The notes: a model not told the origin generated them from the letters alone. Shown: positions 34,046 through 45,844, numbered from the stretch's first letter. The stretch: DNA of 64,000 nt from Aphanomyces cochlioides (GCA_019828595.1 JAHQRK010000004.1:2294001-2358000), one strand, 5' to 3'. Numbers and translations are program-made.

Positions 34046-34690
34046 CAGACAAACTGTCGAACGATGGTTTTTGATTTTATCTGGCCCTTTTAAGTACGTT
34101 TTCTATTTCTTTTTATTGCAGGATATTTCTAAACTTTTCTGGAAATTTTTACAAAAATTTCAATTGGTTTTGAAAAGCGTGAAATCTGAGTTATACGTCA
34201 ACTTTGAGCTGGAATTGGTCAAGCTACAATTTACTTTCAGCCACGCATTATATGTCCATCTGTTGTTGACATATTGGTCTTAAAATTAAGCGGTCAATGA
34301 TAGCGTACATCTGCTTTATAGCTTTGAAAGAAAGTCTCAAAAATGCTCGATTTTGAAAAAAGTCGAAGTTTGACCTCGTGTAACTCAAAGTGTAGTGATC
34401 AATTTAGACATCTGTTTAAAGGACATATAGACTGGACCACATGGTTTTCTATGAAGTTGATTTCACGTCCATGGGCGAACCATGGGCTTGGAAATACATG
34501 CGAAAAGTTTGTGTAATGCCCCAGATTTTTACATTTTTCTCATAATATTTGGATATTTCGACACAAGAAAACTTTTCAAAACATTTCCACATTTTTCCAA
34601 AAATTTCCATAAATTTATAGAAAATATTTCCCGTACTTAATCGGCACAATCTTCGCGCTCTTTTTGCTTGAAGACAGTCAAGAATCCATC

Positions 34691-35566
34691 ATGGCAAGCG
34701 AATCAATCATGTGCGCCATGAACATGGCAGCGATCCCTATGCTTCGTCGCTCTCCTGCGACTTCAACGACAAATCAAAGACGGTTCACAGCTCTCTTTGG
34801 TGTCTCTATTTCAGTTGCAGCTCTTACATGGAAAAAGATGCCACGGCCTGAGGGAGCTCAACCGTGGCATCTTCTCTGGGCTCTCATGTTTTTAAAGATC
34901 TACAGCTCAGAAAATGTACATGCCACTATTGCGGGCGCCGACGAAAAGACCTTTCGAAAATGGTGCTGGCTTATCTTGGATAGCTTGGTAGAGTTAGACG
35001 CGGTAAGCCGATAATTTTGAATAGATATGACTTTTTACTTAGATAAAGTTTTCTAACCGTTTTGTTGGAGCTCATGACGGCGCTACCATGTTCGTCTCAC
35101 TGGACGGGACAGACTTTGCGATCAACGAGCCAGCCCCTTTCGACCGCAAATGGTGGTCACACAAGTTGAATCGGGCTGGCTTGAGATACGAAATTGGAAT
35201 TTGTATCCAAACGGGTCATATCGTTTGGGCCTACGGGGGGAAACCATATGGAGAATGGCCTGATTTATCCTTAGCTCGAGATGCCTATGTTCATTTCGTA
35301 GGCCCAAACGAAATGACCCTAGCAGATCGTGGGTATATGGACGCAAATACTTTGTCAATCCAAGATATCACCCTCAATCATCTGCTCAACAAAAACAAAT
35401 CATGGCCCGCCATGAAACAGTGAATGCCCGGTTGAAACAATTCGGTGTCCTCAGAGGCATTTTCCGCCACTCCATTGAAAAGCATCCAATTTGTTTTTAT
35501 GCTATTGCAAACCTCGTTCAAATTGGGCTGGAATACGAGTCGCCTTTGTACTCTATCCAACTCTAA
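34691..35566 (+). pseudogene. PIF/Harbinger-like (HARBI1/DDE_4) transposase, one frameshift
   Basis: Exon 34691-35002, intron 35003-35042 and exon from 35043. The N part contains ALMFLKIYSSENVHATIAGA. The catalytic core has VSLDGTDFAINEP (first Asp), WPDLSLARDAYVHF (second) and TLADRGYMDAN (third), the spacing of DDE_4 nucleases. At about 35348 one base appears to be missing. The annotated frame ends WPAMKQ, while the expected continuation YFVNPRYHP...MARHETVNARLKQFGVLRGI runs in another frame to TAA 35566. The motif RHETVNARLKQF is typical for the family's end. Probably inactive unless the break is a sequencing error. Confidence 0.8.
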
Positions 35567-37125
35567 TTTTAGCATTTCTAACACTAAATAAATTTTCATA
35601 CGAATTTTACCGCACCCTCCACACAACAATATGAACATAGATAATGACGAGATGTTGGAGGGGCGACAAGCGCAGCCCGCGGCCTAAGACAAGGGGACGG
35701 ACATGCAGAGGACAGAGGACCGACCCCCTCGCTTGTGACACACGTATTTAAGGTAGCTTTGATATGTGAGAAAGGCGTGAAATATTGTAATACACAGGAG
35801 GTACCGGTGATGCGATGTCTTTTGCGGAGATGCAATCGCTGCAAATTTCGTCATCTTTGTCAGTTATATATGCTCTCATGAAGTTGGCTCTCTTCTCGAG
35901 CTCTCTCATCCACTTCCGCGGTCGATTATTTCCTTGCCGCGCATAGCCTTCCAGACACGACATCGAGAGTGGTGGATTCAATTGAAGCGAGTGCTCTGAA
36001 GGTCTGCTATCAAGAACTCGATTGAATTGATTATGTTGCTTGACAAGATGAGGATAAGTGGCGATCATGCGATGGTTTACTACTTGGCATGCATGAAGAC
36101 ATGAACCAAATGGAGGTCATTCATCGTTTTCCCATCGGTATTTATATGATGGACATTTGAATGTGTTAAATTCTTGAAGACTGGAAAGCAGCTTGCATCA
36201 CGCCGATCGTCTCCTTTAATCGCATAACCGCAAAGATCTTTTTGATGAAGCTTGCTATGATAGCTAAAGCACAATTCTGTTGACACTTGACAACCATGTT
36301 TGTCTAGAGGACATTTGAAAGTTGTAAGTTTACATCTGCATAAAGACATGGACATTTGAGCATTGTGATAATCGTCACTTCGTCCTTTGGTTCCCAAGAA
36401 CCTCTCGCTGAATTTGGTTTCATGTCTCCAAGCTAGAAACCGCTTTGGACTGACTGTGAGCTCGGACTTTCATCGCCACTGTCATCCTTGAAATCACGGC
36501 GTCAAACCATGAGGTGGCCATCGCTTGCGCCCAAGTCCGACAAGTTCCAACGGCGAACTCGACGACAGTTGCTATAAACGCTTTGGGGAAGAAAGATCCC
36601 TAGTCCCATCCTTCCAGTCTATGCACTATGCCACGCTCTCTGTGGATAGATTTCGTGGTCATATCATGCAACTTGGCTTAATATTCTCGATGGAACTCGT
36701 GTGTTGTCATCATCGCCGAGATCATCTTCCAGGCTGCACGGCCGAGTACGAATCTTCATTTGCCGTGGCCTCATGGCTTCAGTTAACATTCTTGTGAAGG
36801 ACTTCGTTTTATGAGCATCGTGACCCTGGGAAATATCGCAGCATGTGTCCATCCAGAGCAATTCCACAATATCGAACGTTTGAGCCGAACGAGCCACAAC
36901 GTCGAACGTTTCTGATGATACAAATACACCATTTCCATGAGATCGAACCTCACCAGATAATGCAAGATGTTGGCCGGTGGATATAGAGAATGGAATCGCC
37001 AATGCATTCCAAGGCGAGTGTAGATCTAGAGACTCTGTGTACTGAGGTTAAACGTGGCTTAAATTAGAATATATTCTAAACGTTAGTGTAACGGAAGATC
37101 AGTTGCTATCACTATTGGTAGAAAG
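35567..37125. other. Intergenic region between two transposon relics
   Basis: No gene supported. It contains an inverted dispersed repeat copy (36856-36975) and a few motif-less reading frames on the minus strand (for example 36068-35748). Near 37060-37075 there is a short AT palindrome TTAGAATATATTCTAA. Confidence 0.4.
36856..36975 (-). repeat. Dispersed repeat C, inverted copy 1
   Basis: The reverse complement matches 41179-41288, including a long exact run (CTCATGGAAATGGTGTATTT onward) and GATATTGTGGAATTGCTC. The two copies lie in inverted orientation on either side of the Mutator-like relic. Confidence 0.75.
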
Positions 37126-39451
37126 ATGCATTTCCAAAGCAGCATCACCGAAGAGCCTCTGCCTGCCGTCGTACAGCTCAGTACAGCAAACTACACAGGT
37201 GTTTATGAGCATGTAACCTTCGATTCGTGTCCATCCTGGTATGTCAGAGAAGCTCAAAGCCTTGGTATTGAAATAAACACAAGCCAAATGATTTCGTGGG
37301 ATGAATGTCGCCACAGAGTGAAACAACTAGCACTACGGGGAGGCTTTCAAGTCACATGGTCAGGATCTGGAAGACACAGGACATGGCGTTGCCGTGTCGA
37401 GGGATGTACTTTTTTTATTAAAACTAACAAGACGAAGGATGCAAAGGTAAACAAGCTTGTCTACATCGTTTGTGACCACAAACTTCGTCTAGATAAACAT
37501 AACACAGCTCAATCTTCCCCACAGCCATAGTTTGAACGACATTAATTCCTACGATCCTATAGGTGTGTACTAGACTTATTTGCTGCATGCACGTTGACGC
37601 GAAACTAGTCATCAATGCCAACCCTCGTAACAATAGCAGTGGTTTAAACATAAGTTTGCAGGCATTACTCAACAATGATTCTGAAGTCGCCTCGGATGCT
37701 GGAAGCAAAGACATCAATGATGAAGTAGAAATGAGTGCTACATCTAAACGAAAGAAATCACATTACACGCGCAACACGACATTGGACGCTAATGAGGTGA
37801 TGCTGTTAATCAAAACAATTTTAAACTAAGTGAATCGTAGGCTGCACGTGTAGTCGTTAAATTCATGCATAATCGACCAATGGTGGAATCGAGCATGGCA
37901 ACAGTGAGTTGTGCGTTGGTGCGAACTGCTTTAAAGCTGCATTATGGTATCGATTCGAAGAAGAGCTTTACATCTAAAGTAAAGAAAATTGCACATACAG
38001 CAATAAATGGAACCGTTGAAGACGGCTATCAAAAACTAAGGCATTATTTGCAATGCTTATCGAGGGATAATCCAGGTAGATTTGTGGCTATCATGATGGA
38101 TGTCGAAATAATGTAATTAGGATCATATTGGGCATTTGAAACCTTTCAAAATGGAGAGTTTCGGCGATGTTTCTTCATGCCTGGATGCATGAAAGACTCC
38201 TTCGTGATGTGTAAGCCGGTTATATTGTTGGACGGCTGTCATTTGAAAGGAATATACAACAAGACAGGGGTGTTTTTGACAGCAACAGCAAAAGATGGAT
38301 CAAACCACAACATCTTGTGTGCGTTAGCAATAGTACGGACTGAATCCAAAGACAACTGGATTTGGTTCCTAGAGCAATTAAAAGCCTGTCAGCTTGGAGT
38401 CGGGGAGAAATTGCTTTTTGTATCAGACAGAGATAAAGGTAGAAAAAGCAGTAAACTTAAGAGGTTATCACTATATCTTAGGACTACAGAAAGCCGTCGA
38501 AATATGTTTTCAAAACTCTAAACACCGCTACTGTATGCACCATATATACATGAATTTGATTGCCAAAAAGATCAAAGTTTCGCCTGAAGACAAGAGTGCA
38601 ATTTTTGCTCTGTCACATGCTCGTACACAGAAAATAAAGCGCGAACAAATAGATAAACTGTCGAGAACCTGTCCGTCCGCACACAAATACCTCATGACAA
38701 TTCAACCAGGTTGAAATAGTGATATTTACATTTGAGTCCTCATGATAATTACATTAGGAACAGATAGCTGGATACAATGCGACATAAATCTATCAGGCTT
38801 TGCAACGTTTGCATTAAATACGTCAAATGCTGCCGAGGAAAATAATCAATGGCTTGGCTTTCTCATATGATCGTCTGACCCAGTGAATGCATTTTATGGT
38901 TATATGGTGAAGCTTCTGAAAAAATTTGAACTTATGCGTGCAAGATTAAAGAAAATACCTCCACATAACTTGGGTATGGCAGCAAGTGCAGAGGTTGATC
39001 ATTCAATGCAATTAGCCTCCCATTATATTGTAAGTTTTTCCAGCACAAATATATTACAATGCTATATCTTAGGCTAAGCCAGTGTCGGGAAATCAATCTC
39101 ATCCTTTGAATGGAGAAAAATTTATTGTACATCATACTACCGTCTCAGACGAGTCTACGATTATGAATCATGTTGATAAAGTTACTCGAAATTGCTCATG
39201 CGGACGATGGCAGGATAACCTTCTACCTTGCCATCATGCATTTGCTGCAACAAAAACCCATGGTAATATATTCCTTCTTGCATTCAGGTGGTGTCATGGT
39301 GCAATGTGTAATAGTTTTCCCGCAATTTTACAAAGTAAGTGCCCAACAAATGTTATATGCACGATTGGTATTTCCGTCTCGAATTGACGAGCTTATTTCA
39401 GATATAAGCGTTTTACCACCCGCACAATTGACGACGAATAGAAACAAGTAG
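37126..39451 (+). pseudogene. Mutator-like (MULE) transposase, decayed
   Basis: Several exons separated by 43-52 bp introns can be strung together. The N part has a FLYWCH/FAR1-like region (GGFQVTWSGSGRHRTWRCRV). The MULE core reads KPVILLDGCHLKG (first Asp), LLFVSDRDKG (second Asp) and HRYCMHHIYMNL (catalytic-site region). The C part has a SWIM zinc finger, NCSCGRWQDNLLPCHHAFAA. Lesions: a frameshift near 38436 just after SDRDKG, an in-frame TGA at 38878-38880 in WLGFLI-x-SSDPVNAF, and another shift near 39263. A further region around 37530-37580 has stops that may be intron or decay. The last frame ends LPPAQLTTNRNK at 39451. No clear terminal repeats were found. Confidence 0.8.
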
Positions 39452-39636
39452 GCATTGATTGCTCGAAGTGTATAACTTGAAAACGTAGGCCGGGCCCCCC
39501 ACCCAAAAAGAGGATGAAGTCACATGGAATATTTTGATTTCACACAGTACACTCTATATGTTGAACATTACATTTTCTCCGTCTGAAAGCCTCAGCTCTT
39601 GATTACTCTTGCAAATATATTTTATTCATATTTTAA

Positions 39637-39887
39637 CCAATAGATAATAACGACATATTTCATGTGACCAATGAATAATTGAAGTAGGTTTCAATTTCAA
39701 CCAACAAATAATATCAATTGATTGACGACTAATTGAAATTGATTTCATTTTCAACCAACAAATAATAACTTGTGCATTCAAGTGACCAATGAATAATTGA
39801 AATTGGTTTCATTTTCAACCAACAAATAATAACTTTTGTATTTAGGTGACCAATGAATAATCGAAGTAGAATTCATTTTCAACCAAC
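39637..39887 (+). repeat. Tandem array of alternating CCAAT and CCAAC units
   Basis: Imperfect tandem repeat with units of about 62-64 bp (one shorter, 55 bp), at least four copies. Within it, CCAAT at 39637, 39668, 39787 and 39850 alternates with CCAAC at 39701, 39756, 39820 and 39883, giving steps of mostly 30-33 bp. Each full unit reads GTGACCAATGAATAATTGAA then TTTTCAACCAACAAATAATA. It looks like an amplified promoter-type module, with no adjacent intact gene. Confidence 0.75.
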
Positions 39888-39890
39888 CAT

Positions 39891-41178
39891 GTCGCGTTAA
39901 CCACAGTTATCCTTATTATTTGGAAGGGCTGAAAGGCTTGATCTTAGGTGGGGTCATGATTACCGCAGACCCCCGAGACGGCAAAGAAGGTTGATGAATG
40001 ACAAGGTTGGGCAGAAAGTTAGATCGGATTCTTTCTTCGAGGCACGTAGAGACACTCATGTATGCGTGAGAATCCGGAGGAAGTTGTACTGTGACCCAAG
40101 TACTATGTCTAGCTGTGGCTTACGCTGGTCCAGGGCAATGAGGCAAGGTTTCTATTGTGGAATTGCTCAAGATAATAAACATGCAACAGTGAATGGAGTG
40201 GTGAAATGCTTTGATGAAGCGTGTTGGACTTGACGGTAAAGCAACCAAGGCATGTACAGACCTACAGACTCCATCCACAATGGATTAATCCATCCAACTT
40301 CGAGGACAGCTCCCCTGACGTCCACGTCTCGACCGTCGCATTTACCACCGATGGTGAATCTCAATCGATCTCCGAAGCGACTACGTCGACCAAGGACAAC
40401 CTCCAAGCTTAGTCCTTAGAGTATTAGATAATATTCTTTAAAATGCTATGCTGTTACACACTTCAGACTTTGATTAAGATACGTCACGCCTTTGATCCAG
40501 CAAGCAGCAAGTAAACGTATTCTCAGAAGTTATCTTTTGAATGCTCCTAAAGTTTAGTTATGTGCACTTACTCCATAGAGATGCTATTGGTCCATGTTTC
40601 AACTGTTTTCGTCCATAGGTTGCTTGACAGACATCGAAAGCCTTGAAAGCTATGGCAGCGCCATTCAGGTCCACGTTTTAGGGGTTAATTTACGCGATCC
40701 AGGTGACTTGGTTTCATCTTTAGCATGATAAAGGTGAGAATGGTGCGAAATGGCTTTTGCATTATAATCATTAGAAGCCAGAGCCCAGGTCTCCGACAAA
40801 TCTTGTCGAGGTCACGATGTGAGGCTCATACAAGCAGCGCTCCTCGTTGAGAAGGTGATCCCACCACGCCGCGATCCCTGTGTATTGTATGTTCGATGGA
40901 TCCGACAGCAATCTCAATGTTAATGAAACACATTAAAGCGGCTTGTTGAAGGATGTGTACTGTTGGTTTCGACTTTTGTTACTGCACGAGAGCAAATGTT
41001 TCATCATGAGTTATCTTTGGTCTTGATGATTGTAACGAACGGCAAATGCCGAAATTGATTTCTTCCAATTTTGACTTTGCCTCTTTATTTGTATATATTG
41101 ACTTTTGATACAGGATACTAATTCTAGAAGGTTATTTGTTTATAAGCTAATTGTACGGATAGATAACCGGACGTATCT
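39891..41178. other. Intergenic region without recognised genes
   Basis: Reading frames at 39991-40233 and 40221-40412 are open but motif-free. The second (MLDLTVKQPRHVQTYR, then Ser/Thr-rich) could be the degraded end of a gene. Nothing else is supported. Confidence 0.35.
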
Positions 41179-41288
41179 GGCCAATCATCTTCCATTATCT
41201 GGTGACGTTGATCTCATGGAAATGGTGTATTTGTATCATCAGAGTTGTGGAACATTCGTCTCAAACGTTCGATATTGTGGAATTGCTC
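41179..41288 (+). repeat. Dispersed repeat C, copy 2
   Basis: Partner of 36856-36975, slightly shorter because of one internal deletion of about 10 bp. Similarity fades just outside both ends. Confidence 0.75.
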
Positions 41289-42381
41289 GTCCATCCATGT
41301 CGCCATTGCAGAAATGGATAACAGCGACGGTAATGTTACTGCAGTCGTGCAAAAAAACATTCACCAGACACGGAATATGCACACTTGAGACGATGCGCTT
41401 TCAATCGCGAGACTGACAGCGACTCATCAATCTCTTGGTTGATTGCTATTCCGCCTAGCACATATTCACCACGCCATGGACTTCACCAAGTCCACTTTCG
41501 AAGTCAATGACATCGGCCACGTACGCATCCATGTCCTGTCTAGCCGTCTCATTGACAAGCTCCAAACGTATTCGTCCTGGACAATCCATCGCTGTCGACT
41601 GTTGTACGCAATCCAACGCGACTCGACTGCGAGCTCGACTGCACTTCGTTGAATCCAGTCAGCCTTTCTCGATCCAAGACAATCTTTTCTCCCACAAGAT
41701 GGCAGTTGAATGTGAAGCTCAATGATTTCGTGGGTCGGTAAATCATCTACTTGACCACATTCAACTTGATCCTCCTCGCCTCGTTGAATATTTCTCGTCG
41801 GTCAGGGCAAGCTTCTTGAGATTCATGGGTCACAGCCGCCGCTAATTTCGCTCGAGCTGAACACCTTCATCTTCCAGCCGCCTCCTAAAAAAATACCGTC
41901 TGATCTGCTTGATTTATCTTGATTAAAGTATACTGTATACGCCCGGGATTGAAAAATGGTGTCCTCAAAGTTCATATACACTGTACATGGACTCTTCATT
42001 GTTCCTCCACGTTTCATATGGCTGTAATGCGACAGCGATTACATCAACACGTGGTTCTTCCACGAGCTCGCACACACACATGTGCGTTCTATGTCAGTTC
42101 CCCGAGGCTTACACGAGAAAGCGGCGTTTCTTACGACCCTCTAGCCTCCTCGTGGTGTATCGACGGCGGTCGGTGGCGAATCTCCGCGGCAACAATGGTG
42201 CAATCCTTTTAAAATACCATTGCTATTGCAATACATGTATTCGTGCAGCCATTCTGTCGTCCAAATTCCTACTACCGGTTACTACAATGCCTATACCGTT
42301 GGACGTATTGCAATAGTATTACTAAGTTGAACATCGCCTGGCGTTCTCATATACAAACAACAAGTGGAAAATATTATCCGG
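41289..42381. other. Region upstream of the FN3 membrane protein; possible unresolved exons
   Basis: A plus-strand stretch from 41476 (MDFTKSTFEVNDIGHV, then RIHVLSSRLIDKLQT) looks coding-like and could be 5' exons of the next gene, but I could not join frames to 42382. The word ATTATCCGGATG sits at 42373-42384, overlapping the ATG. Confidence 0.35.
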
Positions 42382-43487
42382 ATGCTCGAATTCCCAGTTG
42401 GAACATTTCTTGTCTTGCAGAAAGGAGCAATGAGGTTCGTGCGTCTGTGCTATGTCATGGGCATGTCAGCGCCGCACGTTGTGGCCTCGTGGAATGTCAT
42501 AGAGTGGCTGGAATCGACGCTTTTCTCCAACGCCAGTACGTCACTCCCACGTCGGCGAAATTTAGAGCTCATGGATGTTCATAGACACATCTCCGACGAT
42601 CAAAACGGCAAGATCATGCTCGCATATCAGCGTTGAATGGCTCCCTCTCGAAGCCAAGACCACAAAGATCCATGGCTACATGATGGAGGTACTCCATTTT
42701 TACTTGTTCGCAATATGACACACCTGCTCCTCAATAGAGACGACCTGATTTGAACGGCAACTGGAAGTGGACCCAGGTCGTGGATGTCAAGGAAGATGTG
42801 GGAACTGAAGCCACTCCTCCCTTCGCCTGGAACGACACCTCTATTGATGTCTCGCGCGAATATACTTACCGCTTGCATCTTGAATCCGACTCTGGCAACT
42901 CAACGTTTTCCTATGCAACAGTTCCAGTCCTACCGTCCTGTTTGGAATGGAGCGACTTTGGTTGGACGGTGATGTATTCGTTGCGTTTCCGCGCCGATTG
43001 TGTACTCCCTACAGTACTTCGAATGGCCGTCTTCCTTGGCCTCCTACACCTGGTCATGCTGGCATGGCGATACTACAACAATCTCATGTTTAATGGCCCC
43101 AAGAAGTTCAAATCTGTGCCTCTTCCACCCACAGTAAGAAACATCTTGATGCCATCATCTCACGCAATCTATTAGCCACCTGTCCAACGACTCTCCCTAC
43201 GAAAGCAGAGAAGTTGCAGCAGTACAGAGAACGAAAGCGAGAGCGATAATCATCGGCTGAGCGATCCCATCACAGAGCGATTGAGCTTTTCTTCCTATCG
43301 AGACAGCAACGTCTCAGAGCGTGGCTCTCTCGCCTCAACAACGACCAGGACGTGCAGCGCATGCCTCAAGAAGTTTGGCATGTTTCGAAAGCGAACAGTG
43401 TGTACCGAGTGCAGTAGCACACTCTGTCGAGGATGCAGTCGAGCCAACATGGGCAAGTGTCTTTGTCGACAAGTTCATGTAGAGTAG
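42382..43487 (+). CDS. Fibronectin-III/TM/cysteine-rich tail protein (5' end uncertain)
   Basis: Exons 42382-42535, 42585-42688, 42738-43133 and 43176-43487 give a continuous frame of 321 residues. After an N-terminal part of unclear nature, a fibronectin-III-like domain is visible (CSHISVEWLPLEAKTTKIHG, YMMERRPDLNGNWKWTQVVD, then YTYRLHLESDSGNSTFSYAT). A membrane helix follows (LRMAVFLGLLHLVMLAWRYY). The cytosolic part is Ser-rich and ends in a six-cysteine FYVE/RING-like motif: CSACLKKFGMF, VCTECSSTLCRGC, then CLC. It looks like a type I surface protein with a zinc-binding tail. No family name is known to me. More 5' exons, such as a signal peptide, are probably missing from this model. Confidence 0.6.
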
Positions 43488-43507
43488 ACAACGTTAAAAT
43501 ATTCTTG

Positions 43508-44184
43508 TTACACTTGGTTGTCTGGGCCTTGAGAACCACGAAGCGTAAGGGATGGCGCGCCTCCATCAGCCACGGCAGCTTTTGCCATCGCTCGCTGCAG
43601 CAGCCTAGCGCATCCCACGTTGCCGCCAGCTTCAGCAGCTGAGAGTGCCGTGTTTTGGTCGGCGTCTTCGACAAACGGATCGGCTTTGTGGTCAAGGAGC
43701 AGTTTGACCCCCAAGCCAAATCCACCAACTGAAGCGAGATGCAGAGGCGTCACGTGTCGCTCGTCTTCAACATTGGCGTTGGCACCAGCTTCGAGCAATA
43801 TCCTATCGTCGGGTTAGATCTTAAAGCTAGAATCGATGCGAACCTCATGCATTCGGTGTGGCCACCACGTGCGGCATAATGCAATGCCGTCATGTTTTCT
43901 GCGCTTCGGGCATTGATATCAGGTCCGTGAGAGCTCACCCATCGCTGGAGCATGCGCGTGTTGCCCGTTTCAGCCGCAGCTTTTGCAAACGATGGGAGAG
44001 CGCCAGGCGCATAGTCAACATTGGAAGAGGTATTTTCAACGCGTTTTGAACGGAATGCCTTCTTAGCCATATACTGAAGACGTTCGCGTTGATGGGACGA
44101 CGCTGTCACGACGAGGACCAAGATAATGAGGCCAAGAATGCCGACGCCGATCGCGAGCGGATGGATGCTTTGACCTTGTTCCAT
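43508..44184 (-). CDS. Small membrane-anchored ankyrin-repeat protein
   Basis: Exons 44184-43844 and 43802-43508 (intron 41 bp), 211 residues. An N-terminal membrane helix (PLAIGVGILGLIILVLVVTA) follows a short lumenal or external start MEQGQSIH. A basic linker precedes about three ankyrin repeats: MTALHYAARGGHTECMRILL, VTPLHLASVGGFGLGVKLLL and NTALSAAEAGGNVGCARLLQ. It is likely a cytosol-facing scaffold on an internal or plasma membrane; the partner is unknown. It ends 20 bp from the stop of the convergent FN3 gene and is divergent from the TMX2-like gene, with 152 bp between the ATGs. Confidence 0.85.
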
Positions 44185-44336
44185 GATCCAAAATGCAGTG
44201 TTCCAGTGTGTAATTATTCAATATTCCGATTTTATTGGATAAAAAAATATATTATTATCCAATTAAAATTATTCATTTAATGAATATTGCTTTATTTCAG
44301 CCAATAGGATGGCTACATTTGTCGCTGAGCAATAAG

Positions 44337-45273
44337 ATGAGCACGACGGCTGTATCTTGGCGCCGCTTCGTCCACATCTACTATGGCCTGAATACGCTCT
44401 TGGTGCTGAGCTACGGCCTTGCGCGCTTCTATTACTCGAGCGAGATGTTGTTGAAGAAAGATGACTGGCTGAATACGACAAGGGTAGAGTTCCACCAAGG
44501 TTTAGCTGCTCATGGTTGGCTTGAACAGGAGCAACAAATCATTGGCATGCTCGTGGGCGTCGTTCTGATGAATTACCGCAAGAAAGCGACCGTGGATGGC
44601 ATTGTTGCGATGGTCTTTATGTACGCCAAGTGTGCAGTGGGAGGTCTATTCTACATGCTTGATGGAGCGCTCTTTGCAGCGTTTGTGGCTGCAAACCTTG
44701 GTATGCATGATCTCCACTCGCTTGTTCATTGACTCGTGCTAGTTATATTCGTCGCGGTGCCATTCCCGAAATATAATGGACCGCACAAGCTTGTCAAGCT
44801 GACGCCGGAAATCTTCAAGCATGCTCTTCGGACGGACAAATCGGCCAAATGGCTTGTTTACTTTTTTGCCGACTGGTGTGACGAATGTCTCTATCACGAC
44901 GCTATGTTTGCTGCTTTATCTCTCAAGTAATCTACCTCACTCCGCTTCGATCTGTTTCATTTACATCTTTATGTAGATACGCCAATGATAAAGTCCATTT
45001 TGGCCGAATGGATGTTCAGCGATACTCCGACATTGCCGCGGAATACAGCATTGACACGTCGGCACTCACGACGAAACAACTGCCGTCACTCATTTTGTTT
45101 GAAAATGGCAAGGAAGTGAAACGATTGCCGCGCATGGATCATTCTGGCAAAGTCGTTCGTACCATCCTCGACGAGGTTGAGTTCCATCTTTCCACACAAA
45201 TGCTCACATAGATCATTAGGATGGCGTCGCAACCTACTTTGGATTCAAGGAACTCCCGCCAAAGGCAAAATAA
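44337..45273 (+). CDS. TMX2-like transmembrane thioredoxin-related protein
   Basis: Exons 44337-44700, 44743-44926, 44977-45175 and 45220-45273, 266 residues. Several hydrophobic segments (FVHIYYGLNTLLVLSYGLA, QQIIGMLVGVVLMNY, GGLFYMLDGALFAAFVAANL) precede a thioredoxin fold. The fold reads WLVYFFADWCDECLYHDAMF, HFGRMDVQRYSDIAAEYSID, TKQLPSLILFENGKEVKRLP. The last exon (EDGVATYFGFKELPPKAK) matches the end of TMX2 proteins. The active site is CDEC, a possible redox pair, whereas human TMX2 has SNDC with a single cysteine. Expected in the ER or mitochondria-associated membranes. An upstream in-frame ATG at 44280 is less likely. Confidence 0.85.
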
Positions 45274-45844
45274 TCAGCGCCGTCGCTGTGTATTATAAAT
45301 ACAGAATGCGTCATATGCATGCGAATCCCTTGGTATCACGACAGAAGTCTATAATGTCAATCATTGTCATAGCTGTATCTACCCCCAGTTGCCCGTCGAT
45401 CCCGCCGACATTCCATGTGCCTCCATTTCCTCCAGAAGAATAGCTAACTTGCAATAATGTAGACACTTTCAGGTCCATTAGGTGTCTGTCAGACAAGGGT
45501 TCCTTGTATGCTTGACCATCTTCAGACCGTGGAAAGCAGCCGTATATGGGGATGAAGACTAGAAAGTCAAAGCAGAGCGCAGAGAAATATTGGAACTTGA
45601 CGCTCTGGGCTGTGGTACCCGTCAAAGAACTATGCAGTGCAGATGAGTTGGCCCAAATGAAGGAGAGGTTGCGCAAGTGGAGACAATAACGCGAGGGACT
45701 TCACATGACGTCATGGAGCACGATGAATGACATTCTTTGATGACAATGGGCTGATTTATAGTCTCCTTACATATTTCGGCATCTTTTTTCCAGTTGTCCA
45801 GAGCTCAGCTTTCTGGAGACGCGGTGCTGCGAGGCGTCGATACG
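45274..45844. other. Intergenic region
   Basis: No supported gene. A minus-strand frame at 45676-45311 is 121 codons long, but has no motif, partner exon or family resemblance. The region separates the convergent TMX2-like and Orai-like genes. Confidence 0.4.

Larger units (their letters stand above)
33252..35566. mobile_element. Putative PIF/Harbinger element (two divergent genes)
   Basis: The minus-strand accessory gene and the plus-strand DDE transposase are separated by about 650 bp of AT-rich DNA. I could not find convincing terminal inverted repeats on either side. The limits given are therefore only those of the two genes. Confidence 0.4.

Noticed and set aside
39637..39887. CRISPR-like repeat array
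   Set aside because: Units are continuous, AT-rich and imperfect, with no unique spacers or cas genes, and the genome is eukaryotic.
45311..45676. 121-codon minus-strand frame as a gene
   Set aside because: No motif, no partner exon, and it lies in the gap between convergent genes.
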